A stretch of DNA of 64,000 nt from an uncultured Oscillospiraceae bacterium (GTDB taxonomy: Bacteria > Bacillota > Clostridia > Oscillospirales > Ruminococcaceae): NCBI GenBank assembly GCA_934454435.1, contig CAKSGA010000001.1, positions 1 to 64,000 of the forward strand. Reading direction: 5' to 3'. Below, piece by piece: positions 41,585 through 49,596 of this stretch. The stretch's first letter is position 1. Each line of letters starts with the position of its first letter. The notes beneath the pieces were generated by a model that was given only the letters and a program-made list of their open reading frames with translations, had not been told where the DNA came from and ran no database searches. Made by a program: the position numbers and the translations under genes.

Positions 41585-42820
41585 TCATTCCTTGCCAAGA
41601 CTGTCCATGAAGTTGGACTTGACGATCTCGGTTATTCTGACTGCGAAATTGTCGTCGATGACCACGACATCGCCCCTTGCGATAAGGTTGCCGTTTACTA
41701 CGACATCGACCGGAGCACCGGCCTGGCGCTCGAGCTCGATTATGGTTCCCTGCTGGAACTCGAGGATATCCTTGACCTTGCGCTTAGCCGTGCCGATCTC
41801 AACGGATATCTCCAGCGGAACTCCCATCAGCAGCTTGAGGTTATCCTTCTGGTCTGCGGGCAGTCCGAAATCCATAGCGTCAAACTGATGCAGCTGGGCG
41901 TTCTGGATATTGACCGGGGGAACAGGCGGCGGATATGCTCCATAGGCCGCATACTGACCACCGTAACCGTACCCGGGATACGCCGGCTGCCCCTGCGGAG
42001 GATACGGATATCCAGCCGGAGGAACCTGCTGCGGAGCCTGACCCGCCGGAACCGTCTGCTCAGCCTGTGTGGTCTGCGCAGCCTGTGCGGTCTGCGCAGC
42101 CTGAGCAGGCTGGGGAGCAGGAGCCGCTGCTGCGGGCGCCGGAGCCGGTTCGGAGGCAGGAGCAGAACCACTCTGGATATGGCTTTCAGCCTGCGCTGCA
42201 TCGCCGTTGAACTTCTCGATCATCTTTCCTGAAAGCGACTTTGCAAGATCCACTGACATAACAGACATGAATTCACTGTTCATGACGCCGTCAACGGAAA
42301 GGTTGAATGTGACTGCAACGATCGTCTGCTCCGGGTCGAGCTCTGCGAGCTGACAGAAATTCGTCTGCTCGATCAGGTAGGGGGTAGGCGTGGAGATATC
42401 CACTGAGATACCCAGCAGGTCTGACAGGGCTGTTGCAGATGCTCCCATCATCTGGTTCATGACCTCGGAAACGGCGCTGATGTTCATCTCATCGAACTCA
42501 AAGTCCGGGGATACTACCAGCGGATTACCCATCAGCTGGTTGAGTATGAGCTGAACGTCGTCCTGCTTCAGCACCATCATGTTCTGACCGGAGATACCGG
42601 AAACATACACGATCTTGACGCAGATAGCAGGTTCAAGGCGATCGTAGTTAAGGTCGGCAGCCTTGACCACATTCACCTGCGGTGTAGTGATCCAGACCTT
42701 TGCGTTGAGCAGCTCGGAAACCGCAGTAGCAGCGGCGCCCATGCTTATATTGAGTATCTCGCCGACTGCGTCTATTTCATATGAGCTGAATTCAACGTTT
42801 GTATCCTTTTCATTAGCCAT
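41585..42820 (-). CDS. fliY: Flagellar motor switch phosphatase FliY
   Basis: The 411-residue product combines an N-terminal CheC-like domain, a disordered linker and a C-terminal FliN (SpoA) domain. Both CheC-type Glu/Asn motifs are present (VGEILNISMGAAATAV and VSEVMNQMMGASATAL), so it should dephosphorylate CheY-P at the motor. The linker (about 215-300) is very rich in Pro, Ala, Gln, Gly and Tyr. The C-terminus has LLMGVPLEISVEIG and VVNGNLIARGDVVVID. It replaces a plain FliN, as in Bacillus-type motors. Confidence 0.95.
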   Translation of the reverse strand: MANEKDTNVEFSSYEIDAVGEILNISMGAAATAVSELLNAKVWITTPQVNVVKAADLNYDRLEPAICVKIVYVSGISGQNMMVLKQDDVQLILNQLMGNPLVVSPDFEFDEMNISAVSEVMNQMMGASATALSDLLGISVDISTPTPYLIEQTNFCQLAELDPEQTIVAVTFNLSVDGVMNSEFMSVMSVDLAKSLSGKMIEKFNGDAAQAESHIQSGSAPASEPAPAPAAAAPAPQPAQAAQTAQAAQTTQAEQTVPAGQAPQQVPPAGYPYPPQGQPAYPGYGYGGQYAAYGAYPPPVPPVNIQNAQLHQFDAMDFGLPADQKDNLKLLMGVPLEISVEIGTAKRKVKDILEFQQGTIIELERQAGAPVDVVVNGNLIARGDVVVIDDNFAVRITEIVKSNFMDSLGKE

Positions 42821-42833
42821 CGAACTTTATACC

Positions 42834-43823
42834 TCAATTCTCTGTAAAATTGTCTATCATAACAGCCTTTTTATTGTTATATGTACCCAGTTTTCCGGTG
42901 CACCAGGGCTTGTTGCCTATACGCACGTCAACGCTGCTGCTTATGCTCTTGCCCAGCGGTATGACATCGTTCACCTGGAGCGTCAGGACTTCATACAGGT
43001 CAAGATTTATCTCGCCAAGCACTGCCGTGATGTTGAGATCCGTATCGCTGATGCCGTTCATGATAGTGTCACGGCGCTCTGCCTCACGGTTTGCATCAAG
43101 CCTGCGCCTGGAAACATTATAGCGTGAGATGAACTTGCTCATGATCTCATCAAGATTTATCGCAGGTATGCACACGGAGATGATGGACTTTGCGCCGTTT
43201 ATCTCGACCTCAAGCGCCACGATGATAACGGTGTCCTCATGACCGATGGTCTGCACCACTCTTGAATTTGTTTCAATGCCTATCAGCTTTGGCTCAAGCT
43301 CGATGTGAGAAGCCCAGGGCTCGTACAGAAGCCCCGCCATGGAGTTCATCACGTCGGTCATTATCGTGATCTCTATCTCTGTGAAGTCACGGTTGACGTC
43401 CCTGAATTCGCCCCTGCCGCCAAGCAGACGGTCTATCATAGTGAACGTTATGGTGTTTGATATCTGCACTATAACAGTGGTTTCGCTGACCTCTTCGTTC
43501 TTTATGCCCATATCCACCATGCCCATCAGAACATAGTCGGGAAGCGCATTATTGAACTCACTGTACCGCTGTTCCTCTATATTGACCAGCGATACTCGGC
43601 AATATAGTCTAAGCAGACCTGTAAGATATGACGAAAGCAGTCTTGCATAATTTTCAAAGATACCGTCAAGGACCTTTATCTGCTCCTTCGTGAACTTCTT
43701 AGGTGCACGGAAGTCGTACTCCTTGACCTTTTCCTCTTCCTTTGCCGAAACCACCGGAACTGCACCGGCGGCAACGTTTTTCAGCATTTCATCTATCTGC
43801 GCCTGCGTCAGGACATCAGCCAT
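42834..43823 (-). CDS. fliM: Flagellar motor switch protein FliM
   Basis: The 329-residue product has the N-terminal CheY-binding helix (LTQAQIDEML, close to the usual LSQxEIDALL), a central domain with YSEFNNALPDY and LLGGRGEF, and a C-terminal SpoA domain ending GTYNNKKAVMIDNF. FliM binds CheY-P to change rotation. Start ATG 43823. FliY follows 13 nt later. Confidence 0.96.
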   Translation of the reverse strand: MADVLTQAQIDEMLKNVAAGAVPVVSAKEEEKVKEYDFRAPKKFTKEQIKVLDGIFENYARLLSSYLTGLLRLYCRVSLVNIEEQRYSEFNNALPDYVLMGMVDMGIKNEEVSETTVIVQISNTITFTMIDRLLGGRGEFRDVNRDFTEIEITIMTDVMNSMAGLLYEPWASHIELEPKLIGIETNSRVVQTIGHEDTVIIVALEVEINGAKSIISVCIPAINLDEIMSKFISRYNVSRRRLDANREAERRDTIMNGISDTDLNITAVLGEINLDLYEVLTLQVNDVIPLGKSISSSVDVRIGNKPWCTGKLGTYNNKKAVMIDNFTEN

Positions 43824-43872
43824 CTGTATCCCCCCTGAATTTCAACTGCTGAATGATAACACTCCTGCGGGC

Positions 43873-44907
43873 TCAGTCGGAAGCCCCGCTGTCTGCGTCA
43901 GCGCCCGTGTCCGAGCCGGAGTCAGCGCCCGTGTCCGAGCCGGAGTCAGAACCTGACTCCGTATTCGCTGCAAAGCTGCCATAGTCGGCAGGTATCACAG
44001 GCCCCATTGACGTTCCGCCGGTGTGATCAGGATATTTTTCATTTATCGAGTCTATGATGGACTGAGCGTAATCATTAGGCACCTTGCTGCTGCCGCTGTT
44101 GTTTCCATCAGGATCGAACTTGTCAAGGTCGATACCGTAATCGATCTTCAGGATATCCTTCATGACTTCAGGGTCAGTCGGATCCACATCAGATTTCAGC
44201 AGCACCATCTCAACACGGCGGTTCTTCGCCATTCCCTCCGGCGTGTCGTTGTCAGCTACCGGCTCGGCGTAGCCGCTGCCCTTGGCACGGAACTGCTCCG
44301 TATCCAGCACCTTGCGGTAATCCAGGTATTTTACAACGCTGACCGCACGTCCGCTGGACAGATCCCAGTCGTTCACCTCGGATATCGCCTTTGCGGTGTG
44401 TCCGTTGATGGTGCAGGTCTGTATTGAAGCCCTGACCGCCCTTATGCCGGGCCCTATGCCGTCCAGCAGATCCTTTCCCTCCTGGGTGAGCACTGCACTG
44501 TTCGGCTCAAAGAAAACATTGTTATCAAATCTTATATTGAGATGCGCAGCACCGCTCTCAAGAGAAACGGACTGCTCAAGATTGTTATCCGAAACATACT
44601 GCGAGATATACTGATAAAGCTGGTCAAAGCTCTGCGGGAGATTGCCCTGACCTCCGTTGCTGTCCGGCTTTTCGCTCACGGTTCCCTCGCCCTCGTCCGG
44701 GGTCGGATTGGGAGAGTCCACATACTCATTCAGATATTTGCCATGGGACGTGAACGCTTGATATATGTACTGGAACTTCTGGTCGTCCTGGGACGAAGAA
44801 GCATACAGCAGTACAAAGAACGTCAGCAGCAGCGTGACCATGTCACCATATGTGGATAACCAGTCGTTACTGTGGTCTTCCTTTGGTTTTTTCTCGATCT
44901 TAGCCAC
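43873..44907 (-). CDS. motB: Flagellar stator protein MotB
   Basis: The 344-residue product has the stator helix with the ion-binding aspartate in LSTYGDMVTLLLTFFVLLYAS, then a plug/linker and an OmpA-type peptidoglycan-binding domain (FEPNSAVLTQEGKDLLD, GHTAKAISEVNDWDLSSGRA, NRRVEMVLL). Start is GTG 44907, with GGGAGG 7 nt upstream. The last about 45 residues are an Asp/Ser/Gly/Ala repeat encoded by a 24-bp direct repeat near 43905-43952, which is unusual. It has its own predicted promoter within the locus. Confidence 0.95.
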   Translation of the reverse strand: MAKIEKKPKEDHSNDWLSTYGDMVTLLLTFFVLLYASSSQDDQKFQYIYQAFTSHGKYLNEYVDSPNPTPDEGEGTVSEKPDSNGGQGNLPQSFDQLYQYISQYVSDNNLEQSVSLESGAAHLNIRFDNNVFFEPNSAVLTQEGKDLLDGIGPGIRAVRASIQTCTINGHTAKAISEVNDWDLSSGRAVSVVKYLDYRKVLDTEQFRAKGSGYAEPVADNDTPEGMAKNRRVEMVLLKSDVDPTDPEVMKDILKIDYGIDLDKFDPDGNNSGSSKVPNDYAQSIIDSINEKYPDHTGGTSMGPVIPADYGSFAANTESGSDSGSDTGADSGSDTGADADSGASD

Positions 44908-44986
44908 TGATATTCCTCCCCTGCAAAGTAATTGCACACATGCGTATCAACTCAGGACGCTAAACGCATTATCCTGCCAATATATT

Positions 44987-45015
44987 ATTGTAGCATAAAT
45001 CCGCTGAAATTGCAA
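44987..45015 (-). promoter_or_regulatory. motB: Predicted internal promoter of motB
   Basis: Minus strand TTGCAA (45015-45010), 17-nt spacer, TACAAT (44992-44987) in the 163-nt gap after motA. No U-rich terminator precedes it; an A-rich inverted repeat lies beside the motA stop. Confidence 0.6.
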
Positions 45016-45070
45016 ATACTTTTTGACTTTTTTTCTGAAAAATTGTAATTTTTCTGACAAATCGCCTGAC

Positions 45071-45844
45071 TCATCCGCCGGTCTTACCGGAACGCTTCTT
45101 TGAGGACGGCAGCATGAACTCCAGCTTTTCCTGAATATAACGTGGGTTAGAGCCCTCTGCGATCGCCAGAACACCCTCTTCGATTATCTGCATGCACAGC
45201 AGCTCGTCATTGTGAGCATTCTGGAGTGCACTTGCCATAGGATTGAACAGGACGTTCGCAAACAGCGAGCCGTAGAACGTTGTGATAAGCGCTGTCGCCA
45301 TACCGCTTGCCAGTCCTTCCGGGTTGGTTCCCATGGTGTTCAGCATGTTAACCAGACCAACAACGGTACCCAGCATACCGAAAGCCGGGAATACCGCAAC
45401 GCCTCTCTCAAAGAACGCACGGCCGTTGTCGTGACGCTCGCACATGAAGCTGATGGCATCGTCCAGCATTCCACGCACCTTTGCGGTGTCGTTTGCATCA
45501 ACTATCAGCATCAGTGCGGACTTCATAAACTGATCCTGGCACTGGTTCGCACTTTCTTCAAGGGCGAGCAGGCCACGGCCTCTTGCAATCTTAGCGTACT
45601 CAACGATGTCGTCTATGTACTTTTCAGGCTTGAACTTCTTGGGCATTAAGACCAGCTTCAGGCGCTTTCCCAAGCCAGCAAGATAGCTCAGCGGATAGGA
45701 AGCGATAAGAACGCCTATCGTACCACCGATGGTGATAGCCAGTGACGGCGGGTCGATGAACCAGTCCATCTGACCACCCTGGAAAATACCGAAAACGACC
45801 ATGCCGAATGCAATGACCCAGCCTATTATTATCGTGATATTCAA
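45071..45844 (-). CDS. motA: Flagellar stator protein MotA
   Basis: The 257-residue product has four membrane helices and the family cytoplasmic loop between helices 2 and 3, with ERGVAVFPAFGMLGTVVGLVNML (C-terminal half) and FYGSLFANVLFNPMAS. MotA and MotB form the ion-driven stator. Start is TTG 45844, with GGAAGGG upstream. Its position after flbD, with motB next, matches some Clostridia. Confidence 0.95.
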   Translation of the reverse strand: MNITIIIGWVIAFGMVVFGIFQGGQMDWFIDPPSLAITIGGTIGVLIASYPLSYLAGLGKRLKLVLMPKKFKPEKYIDDIVEYAKIARGRGLLALEESANQCQDQFMKSALMLIVDANDTAKVRGMLDDAISFMCERHDNGRAFFERGVAVFPAFGMLGTVVGLVNMLNTMGTNPEGLASGMATALITTFYGSLFANVLFNPMASALQNAHNDELLCMQIIEEGVLAIAEGSNPRYIQEKLEFMLPSSKKRSGKTGG

Positions 45845-45910
45845 AAGAATCCCTTCCTTTTCACGGGCTTATGCCCACATTTTCAAGATCAAAGCAGCTT
45901 CCTGCCGTTG

Positions 45911-46135
45911 TTATGTCAAAGGCTTCTGTGCGTCTGCCGCAGCCTGTCTGCCGAAGCGCCGGCGCCGCCTGTTATATTCGAGAATTTTGTTCTGGAGCTC
46001 CTTCATGCTCTCACGGACGATGTATGAATGTCCGTTAGACAGCACTACAACTGTATCCGGAGTTTCAGTGACGGATTCTATCATCAGCTCGTTGAGCAGA
46101 AATTCCTTTCCGTCAAGTTTGGTAAGAAAGATCAT
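45911..46135 (-). CDS. flbD: FlbD-family flagellar protein
   Basis: This 74-residue protein begins MIFLTKLDGKEFLLNELMIE and has TPDTVVVLSNGHSYIVRES, the FlbD family core found just after flgE in many Gram-positive flagellar operons. The role in assembly or control is unclear. A basic tail (RRRRR-like, with GRQ) is unusual. The gap to flgE holds a GC-rich inverted repeat. Confidence 0.9.
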   Translation of the reverse strand: MIFLTKLDGKEFLLNELMIESVTETPDTVVVLSNGHSYIVRESMKELQNKILEYNRRRRRFGRQAAADAQKPLT

Positions 46136-46197
46136 AATTACCTCTTATAACGTATCCTCCCCCGCCCCTGGCAGGGGAGGTGTTATTCAGCTATGTA

Positions 46198-48162
46198 TTA
46201 TCTCTTGAGTGAGAGCAGCTCTTCAAGCATGGTATCAGAAGTCGTGATAACTCTGGAGTTAGCCTGGTAGCCTCTCTGGGTGGTGATCATGTCGGTGAAC
46301 TCCTGTGCAAGGTCAACGTTGGACATCTCCAGTGCACCGGAAACTACCTCGCCTGCGCCGTCCTGACCAGCAACAGCGAGCTTCGGCTGACCGGAAGCAA
46401 CGCTCTCTGCGAACAGCGTGCCGCCCATTGCGGTAAGACCGTTGGGGTTATCGAATGTAGCGATGTCGATGCGCCCGAGGTTCATGTAACCGTGAACGGA
46501 ATGGTAGCCGATGATGGTACCGTCCTGCTGTACGGTGACATTCTCAAGGTCCTTGTAGCTCTGTTCAGCACCCTTGCGGCCGTCTGTCAGGTTGAATGTG
46601 GAAAGCGACTTTGCAACTGTGGTGTAGAAGCTGTCCTCGCCATCGCCGAAGGAAAGGGACGGATTAGAACCGAACAGTGCCTTTCTCTGACCAGGCGTCA
46701 TTGCAGCAGCTCCAACGAAGCTGCCTGTATCAAACGTGAACAGCTTCTTGGCATTTCCGCCTGCCGCAGCAGCTACAGCCGCATTGATGTCAGTCAGGAA
46801 TGCAGCGTCATCTGCATAATCCTTATTGGTAACAGCGATAGTCAGGGTGTTGTCGTCCCACTGTGCAGTAGGATCGTCGTAGTTGGAAACATACTTGAAC
46901 ACTACCTTGTAATTGTTCGCAAAAGCGCCGGGCTGTCCTGCGGTAGCGGCGATGCCGGTGACTACAGGGTTTCCATTGACAAGGGTCATCTCGCCCCAGC
47001 CAGTGATGGCGGTATCCAGTGTTCCGGCAGGGACCTCAAACTTGGTAACGGAAAGATTCAGACCAGCAAGGGCGCCGGTGGTGTCTGCTGCCTTGGCTGT
47101 TTCGATGGCGGTCTTTATCGCCTGGGTGATGTCGGACTGTCTTGTGCTGTCGGTGACGGTAATAGTCCACGCATTTGCGCCGGAGTCATACGCAGCGGCA
47201 GTGTCTGCTCCCTTTGTAAGCTTGATCTTCGCCTTGTTGTATGCGTTGGAGTCGTTTGCATTGTTCGTAGCAAAAGCTATTGTAGCATACGACTTGGTCG
47301 CTGCACCGCCGGCGGTCACGTCCGCACGAGCCTCAACGCTTGCCTGGTCGAGGGTGTGGGTCCAGCTGTCGACCTTTGCCTTTGCCACCTGGGAGGTGGT
47401 AGAAGCCGGCAGGTTCTCAAAGCCGAACTTGATGGAAACATCGTCCGGCAGAGTGACACCGCCTGCCTGAAGGCACTTTGCGATCTCGTCCTCGAAAGCC
47501 TGTGCAGAGTCGAACTGCTGCTCCTTATCGAAGAACAGGTTAAGCACGCCGGAGGAATATGTAGCGAACGGATACTCAGCCTGGTTGAACGTAACAGACA
47601 TGTCAGTATTATCGGACGGGTCGGAAACGGAAACGGTGACATCGCAGCCGTTGATGGTCTTGGTAGCGCTGGAGCACTTTGCGTCTGTAGCCGGAATGGT
47701 GATCTTTATGGGCTGGCTGCCTGCGGGCTGGCCGTCAAAGTCGCCGGAAACGCCGAGCACCTTGTAACCGGAAGCGTTTACGAGGTTGCCCTCTTCATCG
47801 ACATTGAAAATACCTGCTCTTGTGTAGAGAGTATTTCCGGCTGCATCCATTACCTGGAAGAAGCCCTCGCCGTCGATAGCCATATCGTAGATGCTGTCGG
47901 AGAATGTGAAGCCGGACTGCGTCATATTCGGTGTGGTAGAATTCAGCTTAACGCCATAGCCTACCTGTATAGGATTGATACCACCCTTGGTGGTGGAAGC
48001 CCCGGACGGGCTCTTCTTTGTCTGATAGTAAACGTCCGCAAAGGTAACAACATTAGTCTTGTAGCCAGTGGTGTTTACATTGGCGATGTTGTTGCCGATC
48101 ACGTCCATCTTCTGCTGGTGGGTTTTCATACCGGATACACCGGTGTAAAGGGATTTAACCAT
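46198..48162 (-). CDS. flgE: Flagellar hook protein FlgE, enlarged
   Basis: The 654-residue product has the standard hook N-terminus (MVKSLYTGVSGMKTHQQKMDVIGNN, family core GNNIANVNTTGYK) and C-terminus (DMITTQRGYQANSRVITTSDTML). Between them is a middle section of about 350 residues rich in Ala, Thr, Asp and Ser, far larger than the usual D2/D3 domains, with repeats of the VTVTD kind. It builds the hook; the large exposed middle part may be a surface or antigenic domain. SD GGAGG precedes ATG 48162. Confidence 0.94.
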   Translation of the reverse strand: MVKSLYTGVSGMKTHQQKMDVIGNNIANVNTTGYKTNVVTFADVYYQTKKSPSGASTTKGGINPIQVGYGVKLNSTTPNMTQSGFTFSDSIYDMAIDGEGFFQVMDAAGNTLYTRAGIFNVDEEGNLVNASGYKVLGVSGDFDGQPAGSQPIKITIPATDAKCSSATKTINGCDVTVSVSDPSDNTDMSVTFNQAEYPFATYSSGVLNLFFDKEQQFDSAQAFEDEIAKCLQAGGVTLPDDVSIKFGFENLPASTTSQVAKAKVDSWTHTLDQASVEARADVTAGGAATKSYATIAFATNNANDSNAYNKAKIKLTKGADTAAAYDSGANAWTITVTDSTRQSDITQAIKTAIETAKAADTTGALAGLNLSVTKFEVPAGTLDTAITGWGEMTLVNGNPVVTGIAATAGQPGAFANNYKVVFKYVSNYDDPTAQWDDNTLTIAVTNKDYADDAAFLTDINAAVAAAAGGNAKKLFTFDTGSFVGAAAMTPGQRKALFGSNPSLSFGDGEDSFYTTVAKSLSTFNLTDGRKGAEQSYKDLENVTVQQDGTIIGYHSVHGYMNLGRIDIATFDNPNGLTAMGGTLFAESVASGQPKLAVAGQDGAGEVVSGALEMSNVDLAQEFTDMITTQRGYQANSRVITTSDTMLEELLSLKR

Positions 48163-48248
48163 CTGATTGACCTCCAGAATAATTTTGTTGGACTCTTCCG
48201 CCGCCCCGTCTCAGTCGCAGCCGGGGCATGAATTCCATTCAGGTCCGT

Positions 48249-48659
48249 TCATACGATAACGGTAGAGTCGATGTTCGTGAACACGCTGCCCTGTAACTCG
48301 TTGTCAGAAAGGGTGGTGATCACCTTGTTGTTCTTGACGCTCACAACAAAAGCGTTTCTTCCCACAAGAACCAGCGTTTCTGTGCTGCCCTTGCCCGCCG
48401 CAAGCTCCACGCCCCGGTTCAGCCGGTCGAGAGTATCGTCCTCGGAAAGGTCGATGCTGCGCTCCTCGACACGCTGCATTGCGTGCTTTGAGAACTCCAC
48501 ACCGTGCTTCTCCTGGAGTTTCTCCTGCAAAGCCTGTGCGAATGTGCCCGTACCGCCCTGCGCCGCTTCCTTTGCGGTGATCTCTCCGGGCTGTACCGCC
48601 GTATTGCCTGTGGTAACGCTTATCTGACTGCGAAGCGCCAGATATTCGCTTATCAGCAT
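48249..48659 (-). CDS. Flagellar operon protein (TIGR02530-type)
   Basis: The 136-residue product matches the conserved but poorly known protein found beside flgD and flgE. Key stretch: FSKHAMQRVEERSIDLS, then LVLVGRNAFVVSVKNNKVIT and the ending VFTNIDSTVIV. A role in hook assembly is inferred from position only. Start ATG 48659 follows GGAGG. It lies between flgD and flgE. Confidence 0.86.
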   Translation of the reverse strand: MLISEYLALRSQISVTTGNTAVQPGEITAKEAAQGGTGTFAQALQEKLQEKHGVEFSKHAMQRVEERSIDLSEDDTLDRLNRGVELAAGKGSTETLVLVGRNAFVVSVKNNKVITTLSDNELQGSVFTNIDSTVIV

Positions 48660-48676
48660 TTCAAGCCTCCATGCTC

Positions 48677-49579
48677 TTATGCGAAGTCCACAAGATCCTC
48701 GATATCCTCGCTGACTACAGCGTCAGGGGTTATCTCGCCTGTGACTTCCTCTACGTCAACGATATCCTGCTGTGCTGCTGCATAGCTCTGTTCCTCTGCG
48801 GTGACTTCCCCGGACTGCTCCGCCTTTTCTGACGCTTCAGCCTTATCGGTCTTTTCCGTAGTGTCCTTGTCCTGTGCGGCGTCCGTGCTGCCGGCAGTGT
48901 CACCAGTATTATCATCACCGTTATCAACGGTAGGGTATGCTACCTCAACGATGTCGTCCAGAAGATAGCCCTTGTCATTGATTATAACTCTTACCTGTCC
49001 GTCCTTGACCTGGATAGATGTGATAATGCCGGAATCGAGCAGCGAACCGCCCTCGACCGTCGGGTTGACCGTCGCAGCCATGCCTATCATCATCGAAGCC
49101 CTTGCGATGAGCTCACCCAGCGAGCTGCCGGAAGCTGTTCCCGTGCTGCTGTCTGAATTCGTATTGCCGATAGCCGTGACATTCGAGATATCGAAGCTGA
49201 CGCCGTCCACCTTTATCATGTAAGTCTTGCCGGACTTCATGACAGATTCAACAACGCCGGTCTTGGTGACCTGCTTGCTGCCGTCCATCTTGGAAGCCGT
49301 CACAGTCTTTCCTACCAGGCTGGATGCGTAGTTCGACATGGAATACGTTGCCGAATCCTTGGAGTACTGCAGCGATGTGAACTGTGCCATCTGTGTTACG
49401 AACTCTGTATTAGAGGTAGGCTCCATGGGGTCCTGGTTGGTCATTTCCGCCACCAGAAGGCTCAGGAACGTATCAGACGATACCATTTCCTCTGTAGAGT
49501 CCTTGAACTTTGACTTGTACTTTTCGTAGTTCGCCTGTATCTGCTCTGACGAGGACAGAACTCTTGATGTGTCTGCCAT
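48677..49579 (-). CDS. flgD: Flagellar hook-capping scaffold FlgD
   Basis: The 300-residue product contains TFLSLLVAEMTNQDPMEPTSNTEFVTQMAQFTS (family core), the FlgD N-terminal signature, followed by an Ig-like region with GVSFDISNVTAIG. The C-terminal about 100 residues are an acidic Asp/Glu/Thr tail not needed in most FlgD. I start at ATG 49579, with AAGGAG upstream; the in-frame GTG further up falls in the fliK end. FlgD caps the growing hook. Confidence 0.93.
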   Translation of the reverse strand: MADTSRVLSSSEQIQANYEKYKSKFKDSTEEMVSSDTFLSLLVAEMTNQDPMEPTSNTEFVTQMAQFTSLQYSKDSATYSMSNYASSLVGKTVTASKMDGSKQVTKTGVVESVMKSGKTYMIKVDGVSFDISNVTAIGNTNSDSSTGTASGSSLGELIARASMMIGMAATVNPTVEGGSLLDSGIITSIQVKDGQVRVIINDKGYLLDDIVEVAYPTVDNGDDNTGDTAGSTDAAQDKDTTEKTDKAEASEKAEQSGEVTAEEQSYAAAQQDIVDVEEVTGEITPDAVVSEDIEDLVDFA

Positions 49580-49596
49580 AACTCTCCTTTCCCCGC

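Noticed and set aside
45037-45062. A-rich inverted repeat beside the motA stop
   Set aside because: Looks like a stem, but the strand carrying motA continues into A residues, not U, so it would not terminate motA.
46150-46180. GC-rich inverted repeat between flgE and flbD
   Set aside because: Imperfect pairing and no U-run; may be chance in GC-rich spacer.
48203-48227. GC hairpin GCCCCG/CGGGGC between flgE and the flagellar operon protein gene
   Set aside because: No U-tract and an operon-internal position; too little to call a terminator.
46492-48231. 579-codon plus-strand frame opposite flgE
   Set aside because: Shadow of flgE with unnatural Gly/Val/Cys-rich composition and no start signals.
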